Assembly: GCA_946482365.1 (NCBI GenBank) | Contig: CAMLQY010000013.1 | Coordinates: 1 to 53,438, forward strand | Direction: 5' to 3' | DNA length: 53,438 bases | DNA from: an uncultured Actinomycetes bacterium | GTDB lineage: Bacteria; Actinomycetota; Thermoleophilia; Solirubrobacterales; 70-9 | Shown: positions 32,636 through 41,686 of the stretch, in pieces | How the letters are laid out: each line of letters starts with the position of its first letter | How positions within the stretch are numbered: the stretch's first letter is position 1 | Program-made: the position numbers and the translations under genes | Notes under the pieces: model-generated | The model's input: only the letters and a program-made list of their open reading frames with translations | Database searches by the model: none | Told to the model about the DNA's origin: nothing

Positions 32636-34059
32636 CAGAACTCAGGCCCCGGCGCGGCGAGGTCCTCCAGCGGCGGGCCCTCACCGGCCGGCTGCTCGAT
32701 CGGCTGCTCCTGGCCGGCGAAGTCGGCGAACTTCGGGAAGCGGTCGAGGAAGACGAGCTTGGGCGTGCCGATCGGACCGTTCCTGTGCTTGGCGATGATC
32801 AGGTCGGCGAGGCCGTCCGGCTCCTCATCGGGATCGCGGTAGTAGTCCTCTCGGAAGAGGAAGGCGACGACGTCGGCGTCCTGCTCGAGGTTGCCGGATT
32901 CGCGCAGGTCGGAGAGCATCGGCTTGGGCGGGTGGCGCTGCTCGGGGGCGCGCGAGAGCTGGGAGATCGCCAGCACCGGGACCTCCAGCTCGCGGGCGAG
33001 GATCTTCAGCCCACGGCTCATCTGCCCCACCTGCTCGACGCGATTGGCGCGGGGGTCGTCGGAGCGCATCAGCTGCAGGTAGTCGACGATGATCAGGCCC
33101 AGCCCCCCCCTGTCCTGCTCCTGGGCGTGCAGCCGCCGCGCCTTCGCCCGCAGGTCGAGGACGCCGAGGTCGGAGGAGTCGTCGAACCACAGCGGGGCCT
33201 GCTCGAGCTCGTTGCATGCGCGAACCACCTTTGGCCAGTCCTTCTGGGAGACCTGGCCCTTGCGCAGCTTGTCGCCCGAGATCCGCGCCCGGCAGGCAAT
33301 GAAGCGCTGGGCGAGCTCGACCTCGGACATCTCCAGCGAGAAGAAGGCGACCGGCAGGTTGCGCTTGACCGCCACGTTTTCGGCGATGTTGGCGACGATC
33401 GCGCTCTTCCCCATGGCCGGCCGTGCGGCCACGATGATCAAGTTCCCCGGCTGGAACCCGCCTGTGATCGCGTCGATGTCGCGGAAGCCGGAGGGCGTGC
33501 CGGTCAGCTCGGTCTCGCCGGTGGAGAGCTTCTCGAGACGGTCGACCTCGTCGTGGAGGATCTCCGAGAGCAGCTTGAAGTCGCTCGCCTGCTCTTTGTG
33601 GGCGACGTCGAAGAGCAGCTTCTCGGCCCGCTCGGAGAGCTCGCGCGGTTCGCCGTCGCGCTCGTGGACCCAGCCCTGGATCTGCTGGCCGGCGCCGAGC
33701 AGGCGGCGCAGCAGCGAGTTCTGCTGGACGATCTCCGCGTAGTGCTTGGCGTTGCCGGCAGCCGGGACCTTGGCCGCCAGCTCCGAGACGTAGTGCTTGC
33801 CCCCGGACTCCTCGATCTGGTTGCGTTGGGTCAGCGCCTCGGCGACGCTCAGCTCGTCGACCGGCTTGGAGGCCGCGTAGAGATCGTGGATCGCGGTGAA
33901 GATCGCCGCGTGCTTCTCCAGGTAGAAGTCGCCGGCGTTCAGCTTCACCTCGTCGATCACCCGCGTCAGCGTCGGCTCGGCGACCAGCATCGCCCCCAGG
34001 ACCGATTCCTCCGCCTCGATGTTCTGCGGCGGGACGTGAGCTGTAGGAGCGGATGCCAT
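32635..34059 (-). CDS. dnaB: Replicative DNA helicase
   Basis: 474 residues. N-terminal helical domain ('PPQNIEAEESVLGAMLV'), linker, then RecA-like motor: Walker A 'VAARPAMGKSAIVANIA', 'FFSLEMSEVELAQR', Walker B 'IIVDYLQLM', 'ISQLSRAPEQR' and 'LRESGNLEQDADVVAFLFRE'. No intein interrupts these motifs. DnaB is the hexameric fork helicase. It usually follows rplI in actinobacteria; here about 6 kb of other genes separate them. The following DnaC-like gene is coupled to it. Confidence 0.97.
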
Positions 34060-34190
34060 TCGATCTAGTTAAGGACTCGAAGCGGCGGAACCGCCCGAAG
34101 CTCGATCAAACCAGACGATCAGCCAGCCCATGTGCGCCTCCCGTGCAAATACGGGGGGAAAGATTTGACATTTCTCGCGGGGGGTGGCGT

Positions 34191-34252
34191 CGTAGGGGGG
34201 ACCGCCCCTGAGGACGCTTTAGCGACCGGAAGGGGCGGTGGGTCCCCTACGG
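34191..34252. repeat. Inverted repeat G, downstream of the mce operon
   Basis: Arms 34191-34209 (CGTAGGGGGGACCGCCCCT) and 34231-34252, with a small bulge and a loop holding GCTTTAGC. Directly after it GCGACAGGACCCGCC (34253-34267) repeats exactly in repeat A. It lies 47 bp after the last mce stop and is probably its terminator. The rest of the 34060-34298 gap shows no gene. Confidence 0.75.
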
Positions 34253-34298
34253 CGACAGGACCCGCCGCGCCAATGCGCCGAGCTATTCGCTCTCCGAA

Positions 34299-35876
34299 CT
34301 ATTCGCTCTGTTCGTAAGTCTGCTGGTAAATCGTCGCCGGCCCCGCTTTGCCGATCGGCTCGAACGGCCCCTGCTGGACGCAGGTGGGGGTCGGGACCGC
34401 TGTGGAGTCGGTCTGCCCGCCGAAGGCGTATTTCTTCAGCCGTTCGAAGAAGCTTTCCGCAGATTTGAGGATCTGTTCTTCCGTTTCCGGAGTCGCCCTG
34501 TTCCTTTTCACCCGTTCTTGGAAGACCGGGTCTTTGGGCGTTTCGGGGTCGAGCGTCGCGGTCACGCCCGAGCTGCACTGGCGGGTCTCGAAGCTGGGCA
34601 GGCCCGCGGCCAGCCCTTTCATCCACAGCGGCTGGCTGTAGGCGCTTGCGCGGTTGCTCGTCAGGCGGCCCGGGAACGTCGCCAGCGACTCCGGGCTGAA
34701 CGGGCCCATCGCGCGGATGTAGTGGACCTTGACTCCCTCTGCATTGCTGGGAAGCACAGCATTTGTCATCGCCGCGACGTTGCCCATCGTCGCCGCCAGC
34801 TCGCGCTTGTAGAGGCCGAGGCCAGTGAGGACCGGGTTGAGGTTGCGCAGGAACGGGTCGACCGCGCGCAGCAGCGGCGGGAACTCGTCGCGGAAGAGCT
34901 TGCGCGCCGCCGGGAAGCCGCTGGGGGCGCGTTTGATCACCGGTCGCAGGCCTTCGAAGAAGCCCTGCGCCTCCGGCGCCAGCTTGGAGAAGGCGACCAG
35001 GGTCGGCGAGAGCTCTTCGGCGACGGGGACGAGCTGGCGCATCACCGGGTCGGCCTTCACCGCGAACGATTCGAACCGCTCCAGGGTAAGCCGCGACTCG
35101 TCCTGGAAGGTCGGGAAGGCGCGGAAGAGCGCTTCGATGTCCCGGTCGCGCTCGGCGGCGGTGCTGAAGACGGCGTTGGAGCTGCGGATCAGATCCGCCA
35201 GCTCGCCCTGGCGCCCGCGCAGCGCCTCGAGCGAGATCGCGCCGTTGCGGAAGAGGCGGTTGACGGCGACCCGCTGGCTGTCGAGGATGCGGAAGAGGCG
35301 GTCGACCTGGGTGAAGGTCGGTTCGAGCTCGCCGAAGGCGTAGGAGAGGTCTTGGCCGCGGCCCTCGATCGCGACCGCAGCTTCCTGTTGCCAGCTCTGG
35401 AAGGCGGCCCGCGTCCGCGGGTCGAAGGTGCGGAAGATCTCGTCGAGCTGGACCGATTCGGCTACCTGGGCCGGCGCCAGCGTGCCGCCGTCCGGCAGCG
35501 GCGGGGCCTCGCGCTCACCGGGGGTGAGCTCGATATAGGTCTCGGCGAGCAGCGTCTTGGTTCGCAGGATCGCCCGCGTGTTGCGCGGAATCGGGCCGTA
35601 CTTGTCCTGGATCGCTACCTTGGCCAGCGCCTTCTCGCCGTCCGGGGCGAGGACGATGTCCTGGACCTTGCCGACCGAGACCCCGGAGATCCGCACGTCG
35701 GACTGCTGGGCGAGCTGGGTCGCCTCCTTGAAGGGGATCCTGATCTCGTAGGTCTTGGCCTTGAACGGGGTCGGCCCGCCGAAGGTGATCCAGAGGAAGA
35801 GCAGGATGCCGAAGCACGACAGCGCGAAGCCGGCGATGACGAGGAGCTGGGCTGTGCTGGGGGCGCGCTTACTCAT
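34299..35876 (-). CDS. MCE-family (MlaD-domain) protein, sixth gene of the operon
   Basis: 525 residues, the longest of the six. One N-terminal membrane helix (LLVIAGFALSCFGILLFLWI), then the MlaD domain ('SDVRISGVSVGKVQDIVLAP', 'ILRTKTLLAETYIELTPG'), then a long helical region rich in 'LRxxxxxLxxL' patterns. Two cysteines lie in the C-terminal part, near 'RQCSSG' and 'PTCVQQG'. MCE proteins form hexameric lipid tunnels outside the inner membrane. ATG overlaps the stop of the gene before it (ATGA). Final gene of the unit, with repeat G behind it. Confidence 0.88.
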   Translation of the reverse strand: MSKRAPSTAQLLVIAGFALSCFGILLFLWITFGGPTPFKAKTYEIRIPFKEATQLAQQSDVRISGVSVGKVQDIVLAPDGEKALAKVAIQDKYGPIPRNTRAILRTKTLLAETYIELTPGEREAPPLPDGGTLAPAQVAESVQLDEIFRTFDPRTRAAFQSWQQEAAVAIEGRGQDLSYAFGELEPTFTQVDRLFRILDSQRVAVNRLFRNGAISLEALRGRQGELADLIRSSNAVFSTAAERDRDIEALFRAFPTFQDESRLTLERFESFAVKADPVMRQLVPVAEELSPTLVAFSKLAPEAQGFFEGLRPVIKRAPSGFPAARKLFRDEFPPLLRAVDPFLRNLNPVLTGLGLYKRELAATMGNVAAMTNAVLPSNAEGVKVHYIRAMGPFSPESLATFPGRLTSNRASAYSQPLWMKGLAAGLPSFETRQCSSGVTATLDPETPKDPVFQERVKRNRATPETEEQILKSAESFFERLKKYAFGGQTDSTAVPTPTCVQQGPFEPIGKAGPATIYQQTYEQSE

Positions 35877-37264
35877 TCTGTTCCAGGACCGCAGGTTCGG
35901 TCGGGTTCGGCCGGGTCGGCGGCAATCGGCGGCAGTTCGCCCTGGCGCGGGACCCTTGTGCCCTGGAGGAGGGTCTGCAGATAGGGCTCTTGAGCGGTCA
36001 GGCCGTAGGCGAGATAGCTTCCGTTGCAGGAGATCAGCACCAGGCTGCGCTGGATCGGCCCGGCGGGGTCGTCGAGGTTGAAGGTGGCGTTGAAGTTGTG
36101 GTTGAGCCAGGGCAGGTAGAAGAGGTAGCTCTGTCGCGAGCCCTTCGGCTTGAAGGCGAGTTCGTTGAGGAACCCGTTGAAGCCTTCGAGCGAGCGCCCG
36201 AAGCCGCGCACGGACTTGGCGAAGTCGGCGGCGCCCTGCTTGGCGTGGGTGAGCACGGGGCGGACTTCGCGGGTGAAGGGGCGGATCTGGTCGCGGATCG
36301 GCACGGTCGTCTGCTCGAAGAGCCGCTCGTTGGCCCTCAGCGCCGGCCCCAGCGCCTGCGCCTGCGGGATCAGGTCGATCAGCGCCGGGCGGGCGGTGTT
36401 GGAGAACCGGTTGACGCTGGCGAACGTGGCCTCGGCGGTGGCCAGGGTGGAGGGGAGCTCCGTCAGCGTCTCCTGGATCGCCTGCTGCTGGTTGGCGAAG
36501 TCGCCGAGGGCGGCCTTGGAGGAGCTGACGAAGCGTTCCAGCTCCCTGTCGTGGCGGCCGAGCTCGGTCGTCAGCAGGCTGAAGCCGTGGATCGCCCTGG
36601 CGATCGCGACGCGGCGCCGGGCGACCGCGCGGTTGAGGTCGGCGGTGTAGTGGACGAAGGGCTGGAATCGCCGCAGGGCGCCGGAGAGCTGGCGACCGCG
36701 GCCGCCGATCCCCTGCGCGCCGCCGGCGACGAGGAGCTGGATGTACTGGCGGGTGTCGGCGTCGAGGGTTGCGAGGAAGGCGTCGAGGTTGACGTTGGGT
36801 TCGGTCCGCGAGAGGGGGAAGTTGTGGCCGTCCTCGATGTGACCGGCAGCCCGTCCGGGGTCGATCTCGACGGTCATGTCGTTGAGGTTGGTTTTCGGCC
36901 GCAGCAGCAGGGTCGCGTCGGGGTGGATCAGCTCCATGTACTGGGGCTCGATGTCCATGCCGACGACGGCGTGACCGTCCTCGAGCTCGACCGAGGACAC
37001 CTTGCCGATCTGGATGCCGGCGATTACGACGGCCTGGCCCTGGCCGGGGGTCACGGCCTGGGCCGTGGTGAACTCCCCGGTCACCTGGGAGAACTCTTCG
37101 CCGACGGCGGGGATCCAGGAAGGCAGCGAGGCTTTCTGCTGGGTGAAGATCCACAGCGTCATCACGATTGCGACCGCGGCGAGGACGGCGATCGCGATCG
37201 TGTCCTTGCTGCGCCCGCGGGCCTGGCGCGAGAGGGCTGAGCGGAAGTGCGACCAGCGGCTCAT
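35873..37264 (-). CDS. MCE-family (MlaD-domain) protein, fifth gene
   Basis: 463 residues. Membrane helix near 24-42 ('TIAIAVLAAVAIVMTLWIF'), MlaD domain with 'GQAVVIAGIQIGKVSSVELE' and 'LLLRPKTNLNDMTVEIDPG', then the elongated helical domain ('FVSSSKAALGDFANQQQAIQ'). The C-terminal part has 'YLPWLNHNFNATFNLDDPAG', like mycobacterial Mce C-termini, and a few cysteines. Overlaps both neighbours by 4 nt. It should assemble with the other five into one complex. Confidence 0.88.
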   Translation of the reverse strand: MSRWSHFRSALSRQARGRSKDTIAIAVLAAVAIVMTLWIFTQQKASLPSWIPAVGEEFSQVTGEFTTAQAVTPGQGQAVVIAGIQIGKVSSVELEDGHAVVGMDIEPQYMELIHPDATLLLRPKTNLNDMTVEIDPGRAAGHIEDGHNFPLSRTEPNVNLDAFLATLDADTRQYIQLLVAGGAQGIGGRGRQLSGALRRFQPFVHYTADLNRAVARRRVAIARAIHGFSLLTTELGRHDRELERFVSSSKAALGDFANQQQAIQETLTELPSTLATAEATFASVNRFSNTARPALIDLIPQAQALGPALRANERLFEQTTVPIRDQIRPFTREVRPVLTHAKQGAADFAKSVRGFGRSLEGFNGFLNELAFKPKGSRQSYLFYLPWLNHNFNATFNLDDPAGPIQRSLVLISCNGSYLAYGLTAQEPYLQTLLQGTRVPRQGELPPIAADPAEPDRTCGPGTE

Positions 37265-38769
37265 GGGCTCACCGCCGCCGGCGACGGAGCGCCGACCTGC
37301 CCGAGCGGGCCGTTGACGTCAGGGACGGGGTTGGAGTCGCAGCGCACGCCGGGCTTCTTCGGCGGCCTCGCCGCCAGCTGGGGCTGGGTGCCGGCAGGCG
37401 CCGCGATCGTGCGGGTGAAGAGCTGTTTGTCGGTGGCCAGGTTCCCCGTCGGGTTCGGGGTTTCGGCGAGCACGTCTCCCCCACCCGGCTGGATGCGCAC
37501 GAACGGCCCGTTGCCGTCGAAGGTCTGGCCCCAGCCGGAGAAGTTGGTGAGGGCGTAGAGGAACTCGCGGTAGTTGGGGCCGCCGGTGCTGAACTGGTCG
37601 TTGATCGTCTGGTTGCCGGTCGGGACCAGGACCTGGGACGTGCAGAGGCTGATCCGGTTGAGCTGGGGCAGGGCGATCGCCTTGCCCGCCTGGGCCGCCC
37701 CGGCAAAGCCGGGGGTGGCTTCGGCCAGGAGCTTGGCGGTGCCGCCGCCCTCCTTGCCCGAGAGCAGCGGCCGGGCCTGCTTCAGCCAGGGCTTGCCGGC
37801 GGCGATCCAGCCGGGCAGCTCTTCGACCGCCGGGGTCAGCTCGATCGCCCAGGCACGCAACGGCGGCAGGGTCTTGTTGAGGCTGACCAGCGAGCCGTGG
37901 AACTCGTCGAGGAAGGGAGCCAGGCGCCGGACCGTCGCGGTGAGGTTGGTCGACTGCGCGGCGAGGGCGCCGGTGAAGACGTCGAAGTTGACGATCAGCC
38001 CTTTGAGGTCCTCCTCGTTGCGGGCGAGGGCGCCGAAGGCGCGGCCGGCACCGGCGACCAGGCGGGAGAGGTCGCCCGGCTGGGTGCCGAGCAGCGCATT
38101 GGTGACCTGGGCGCTGTAGCGACCGGCGTCGCCGCCGTAGCGGAGGACGCCGTTGAGGGCCTCGGCGCCGCTCTTGCCCTGCACCTCGGGAAGCTGGGTC
38201 TCGTCTTCCGCCGCGGTCGGCTCGTGCGTGAGCGCCGTGCCGTAGCTCTGCAGCAGGCGGCTGAGGTCGGCCCTGACGGGTGCCTGCAGCGCGGTCAGCA
38301 CCTCGTCGATCTGGACCCAGGTGGAGGTGTGGCTGACCCCGATCGTGTCGCCGCTGTCGAGCTCCGGCGCACTCGGGCTGCCGGGGGCGAGGTCGACGAA
38401 GAAGTTGCCCTCGAGGAAGATCCGCGGGCGGATCGCGGCGAAGGCGTCGTCGTGGATCGGCCGGCCCTCGTCTTCGACGGTGAAGGTGACCCTGGTCGCG
38501 TCGCCGTCGCGCTCGACCCCGATCACGCGGCCGACGTCCACTCCGGCGATCCGCACCGGCGAGTTGGTCGAGATGTTGACGCCGTTGGAGAAGGTCGCCT
38601 CGAGCTGGTACCCGTAGCTGGTGAAGGGAACGTGCCCGGTGAACGCCAGGTAAGGGCCGATCGTGAAGATGAGCAGGAAGATCACCGCGATCAGGGCGTT
38701 GCTGGGCCGCCACCTGAAGCGGCTGTTGGTCGCCCCGGCCCTGGTGTCGCGCTCCGGCAGGCGTCCCAT
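37261..38769 (-). CDS. MCE-family (MlaD-domain) protein, fourth gene
   Basis: 502 residues. Basic N-terminus and membrane helix ('ALIAVIFLLIFTIGPYLAF'), MlaD domain with 'NSPVRIAGVDVGRVIGVERD' and 'AIRPRIFLEGNFFVDLAPG', followed by helical repeats and a Pro/Gly-rich end with 'GVRCDSNPVPDVNG'. ATG shares bases with the stop of the third gene (TGATG) and its own stop overlaps the fifth. Role as for the other MCE subunits. Confidence 0.88.
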   Translation of the reverse strand: MGRLPERDTRAGATNSRFRWRPSNALIAVIFLLIFTIGPYLAFTGHVPFTSYGYQLEATFSNGVNISTNSPVRIAGVDVGRVIGVERDGDATRVTFTVEDEGRPIHDDAFAAIRPRIFLEGNFFVDLAPGSPSAPELDSGDTIGVSHTSTWVQIDEVLTALQAPVRADLSRLLQSYGTALTHEPTAAEDETQLPEVQGKSGAEALNGVLRYGGDAGRYSAQVTNALLGTQPGDLSRLVAGAGRAFGALARNEEDLKGLIVNFDVFTGALAAQSTNLTATVRRLAPFLDEFHGSLVSLNKTLPPLRAWAIELTPAVEELPGWIAAGKPWLKQARPLLSGKEGGGTAKLLAEATPGFAGAAQAGKAIALPQLNRISLCTSQVLVPTGNQTINDQFSTGGPNYREFLYALTNFSGWGQTFDGNGPFVRIQPGGGDVLAETPNPTGNLATDKQLFTRTIAAPAGTQPQLAARPPKKPGVRCDSNPVPDVNGPLGQVGAPSPAAVSP

Positions 38770-40232
38770 CAGCCTTCACCCAGCTGCTTCTCGGACTGAC
38801 CCGAGGTTTTGATCCCGTCGTTTCGCGGGGTGTTGCCGATCCTCGTCACACCCGCTTCGTAGCGCTCGTTGCCCGCCTCGCACTCCCTGGGCTGGCCGGG
38901 AGAGGCGGTGTTCGGGTAGGGATTGGAGTGGAGGTGGTTGGCTTTCCCGCCGCTGGAGATGAGGAACCGTTCGTCCGCCGGTTCGGGGCTGTTGGCGGGA
39001 GCCGATGCGGCGCCCCCCTCCGAGTTCGGCCCGCTCGGCGCCTGGAAGGCGATCGCGTTGATCCAGTTGCCCAGCGGATTGCCCTCGCTGGAGGCGCTGG
39101 CCAGGTTGCGGAAGGCGATCGTCAGGTAGTTGCAGGTGGTCTGCGCAGGGCCGATGAACCGGATCGCCGGCCCGAGCAGGTCGTTGGTGTCGATCAGCAG
39201 GTCGAGGCCGTTGAAGACTCCCGGGGCTTCCTGGAAGGCGAGCAGGGCGTCGGCCGTCGGTGGCAGCTGGGCGTTCAGCTTCGGCGATTCGTTCAGCGCG
39301 GGGATGCCGGCGCGCAGCGCCGCGGCGATCGTCGGCGAGGTCTCGGCGAGCGCCCTGGCACCCGGCCTGAGGGCGGCGAAGAAGCGCTCGGAGTCGCGCA
39401 GGAAGGGGCGCAGGGCGGGGAGCGTCTCGGTCGCGACGTCGAGCGTCTCGGGGCCCTTGGAGATCGTTTCCTGGATGTAGGGGCGGGAGACGCGGGCGAA
39501 GGCGGCGAAGGCGCGGTCGAGGGCGACGAACATGCTCGCCTGCTCGGCCGCCACTGGCGCCAGGGTGGCCGAGAAGCTCTCCAGCGCCCGCCAGAAGCCG
39601 CCGAAGTCGGTGCTGGGGGCGACCAGGGTGGCGAGGGCCGGCTGGCCGGACTCGAGGGCTTCGCGCAGCACGGCGAAGAAGGCGTTGAGCTGGGGGCCGC
39701 GGCCGGCGAAGGCGTTGCCGTATCCGGCCAGGCCGCGCTGGATCGAGGTCCTGGTCTCCTCGTCGAACATGTCGAAGAACTGGTCGATGTCGACCGGTTC
39801 GGGTCGCGCGGCGGAGAGCGGGATCGTGTCGCCGGCGGCGAGCCCTTCGTCGGAATCGCCGGGCACGATTTGCAGGTACTTGAGGCCGAGCGGCGATTTG
39901 GGCCGGATGATCATCGTCGAGTTGGCCGGCAGCGGCTGCACGCTCTTGTCGAGGCTGAGGCTGAGCTCGGCCGCGATCCCGCCGTCGCCCGTCTGCACGG
40001 GGACCACCTTCTTGACGACGCCGACGCGGGCGCCGCCGATCCGCACCTCGTTGCCCTTGACCAGGGCGTTGGCGTTGGGCACGCGGGCGGTGAGGTTGTA
40101 GGTGGAGACGAAGGGAAGGCCGTTGTTGGCGTTGTAGGCGAGGAAGACGGCGACGATCACGACCAGCACGGTCACGGCGCCGACGATCACCGGGCTGCTC
40201 GCCACCCCCTGTATGCCGCTGCGGTTCCTCAT
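38769..40232 (-). CDS. MCE-family (MlaD-domain) protein, third gene
   Basis: 487 residues. Membrane helix 'VIVGAVTVLVVIVAVFLAY', then 'GNEVRIGGARVGVVKKVVPV' and 'IIRPKSPLGLKYLQIVPGDS' as the MlaD core. 'VDIDQFFDMFDEETRTSIQR' marks the start of the helical needle region, as in several sister genes ('VDIDQLFNTF' in gene one). Near the C-terminus 'TTCNYLTIAFRNLAS' resembles the mycobacterial 'C-x-Y' MCE C-terminal region. ATGA overlap upstream. Confidence 0.88.
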   Translation of the reverse strand: MRNRSGIQGVASSPVIVGAVTVLVVIVAVFLAYNANNGLPFVSTYNLTARVPNANALVKGNEVRIGGARVGVVKKVVPVQTGDGGIAAELSLSLDKSVQPLPANSTMIIRPKSPLGLKYLQIVPGDSDEGLAAGDTIPLSAARPEPVDIDQFFDMFDEETRTSIQRGLAGYGNAFAGRGPQLNAFFAVLREALESGQPALATLVAPSTDFGGFWRALESFSATLAPVAAEQASMFVALDRAFAAFARVSRPYIQETISKGPETLDVATETLPALRPFLRDSERFFAALRPGARALAETSPTIAAALRAGIPALNESPKLNAQLPPTADALLAFQEAPGVFNGLDLLIDTNDLLGPAIRFIGPAQTTCNYLTIAFRNLASASSEGNPLGNWINAIAFQAPSGPNSEGGAASAPANSPEPADERFLISSGGKANHLHSNPYPNTASPGQPRECEAGNERYEAGVTRIGNTPRNDGIKTSGQSEKQLGEG

Positions 40233-41686
40233 CGAGCAAGCCGTCCTTCGCCGAGGTCGAGGCCGCCGGGGCCGAGCGGGGTCAAGGGAGCGAGGCTGGG
40301 GCCGGGCGTGCCCGGGCGGGCGAGGGTCCCGCCGGCCCGGCTGGCCTGAGCTTCTTCGAGCCGTTCGACCAGGCTGGCGACGCCGATCGAGGAGATGCCG
40401 GCGTTGGTGCCGGTGAAGTCGGCCACGCAGCCGCTCTTGGGGGCGATTTCGTATTCGATGCAGTCGACGAGCGTGACCGCGCTGCGCAGGAAGTGCCCGT
40501 ACTCGTCGAAGCCGTTGGTCGTCGCGGCGCCGTTGTAGATCAGGTCGACGAGGTTGCCCCAGCCGCCCGTTTCCCGCACGCTGCCGAAGAACTCGGCGAG
40601 CTTCGTGGTCGGGTTTGCGCCCGACTTCGCCAGGTTGCGCGTCTTGCGCACGACCGGGTCGGCGGCACGCAGGGTCGGCCCGGCCTCTTCGCCCGTCGCC
40701 CCGAGCGACTTCAGCGCCACCGTCGAGGCGGCCGAGAAGGGAGTCAGCAGGCGGGTGGCTTCGGCAAACGAGGGAGCGGCTTCGCCCAGGTCGGCGAAGA
40801 CCGGCGTGGCGGTGTCGGAGAAGCCGCCGAGGCTGGCCATGGTGGCGCGGAACTCGCGCAGGAAGGCGGGGAGCTTGCGCAGCGAGGCTTCCAGGTCCTC
40901 GCCGCGTTCGGAGCTGGCCTGGGCGGCCGCGCCGGAGTTGGCGAAGAAGCCGGCGACGCTGGCGCGCTCGCGCGAGAGCGGCTCGAGGATCTGTTCGGAG
41001 TCGGCGGCCAGCTGGGTGAGCCGCTCGCGTTGGTCGTTCAGCGTCCCGATCAGGCGGTCGACGTCGCGCAGGACCGGGTTGGCGCGCTTCACGGCGGCCT
41101 CGATGTCGGGCCCGCGCGAGGCCAGGCCCGCTCCGAGTTCGTTGAAGATCAGGCGGAAGCGCTGGGCGTATGGCAGTTTGTTGATGTTGTTGATCAGGTC
41201 GGGGTCGACGCTGGTGCTGTTGTTCTCCAGCGGCAGCAGGTACTGGCCGGCGCCGGGCTGGCCGTCGGGGATCTCCTTCAGCGGAGGCGGGAGCGGAGCG
41301 CCCGGGGCACGCGGCCGGGTCGGGCGGCAGTCGACGAACTTCTCGCCGATCAGCGACTGGGGGCGGATGTGGCAGCTGGCGTCGCTGCGGAAGTCCTGGA
41401 AGCCGGGATCGTCGATCCTCAGCACGATCACGGCCTTGCCCGGCACCGCCCGCGGCTCGCCGCCTTCGTAGCTGTCGATCTCGCCCGGCCGGGTGACGTC
41501 CACGGACTCGATCTCGCCGACGTTGGCGCCGGCGACGCGGACCTGCTCGCCCTTCACCAGGAAGGCGCCGTTGTCGAAGATCGCCCGCACCACGTAGCCG
41601 CCGTCGCCGCTGCCCCCGGAGGCGAGCAGGACGACCGCTGCGACGATCGCCGCCACCACCGCGCCTATGGCAAGCGGTCGTCTCAC
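40229..41686 (-). CDS. MCE-family (MlaD-domain) protein, second gene
   Basis: 485 residues from GTG 41686, which overlaps the first gene's stop (GTGA); an in-frame start at 41716 lies deeper in that gene and is less likely. Membrane helix 'LAIGAVVAAIVAAVVLLAS', MlaD core 'GEQVRVAGANVGEIESVDVT' and 'CHIRPQSLIGEKFVDCRPTR'. That core has two cysteines (before HIRPQ and after KFVD), absent from its sisters, and a Pro-rich insertion (APGAPLPPPLKEIPDGQPGA). Helical region follows. Confidence 0.88.
   Translation of the reverse strand: MRRPLAIGAVVAAIVAAVVLLASGGSGDGGYVVRAIFDNGAFLVKGEQVRVAGANVGEIESVDVTRPGEIDSYEGGEPRAVPGKAVIVLRIDDPGFQDFRSDASCHIRPQSLIGEKFVDCRPTRPRAPGAPLPPPLKEIPDGQPGAGQYLLPLENNSTSVDPDLINNINKLPYAQRFRLIFNELGAGLASRGPDIEAAVKRANPVLRDVDRLIGTLNDQRERLTQLAADSEQILEPLSRERASVAGFFANSGAAAQASSERGEDLEASLRKLPAFLREFRATMASLGGFSDTATPVFADLGEAAPSFAEATRLLTPFSAASTVALKSLGATGEEAGPTLRAADPVVRKTRNLAKSGANPTTKLAEFFGSVRETGGWGNLVDLIYNGAATTNGFDEYGHFLRSAVTLVDCIEYEIAPKSGCVADFTGTNAGISSIGVASLVERLEEAQASRAGGTLARPGTPGPSLAPLTPLGPGGLDLGEGRLAR

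Noticed and set aside
34283..34310. Short tandem duplication of CTATTCGCTC at the end of the mce operon
   Set aside because: Two copies 16 nt apart; too short and with no feature attached to be more than a local slip.
34299..37154. One continuous frame covering two mce genes
   Set aside because: Only the part from 35876 down encodes MCE sequence. Upstream it is out of frame with the fifth mce gene and reads as Arg/Pro-rich nonsense, so it is not a fusion.
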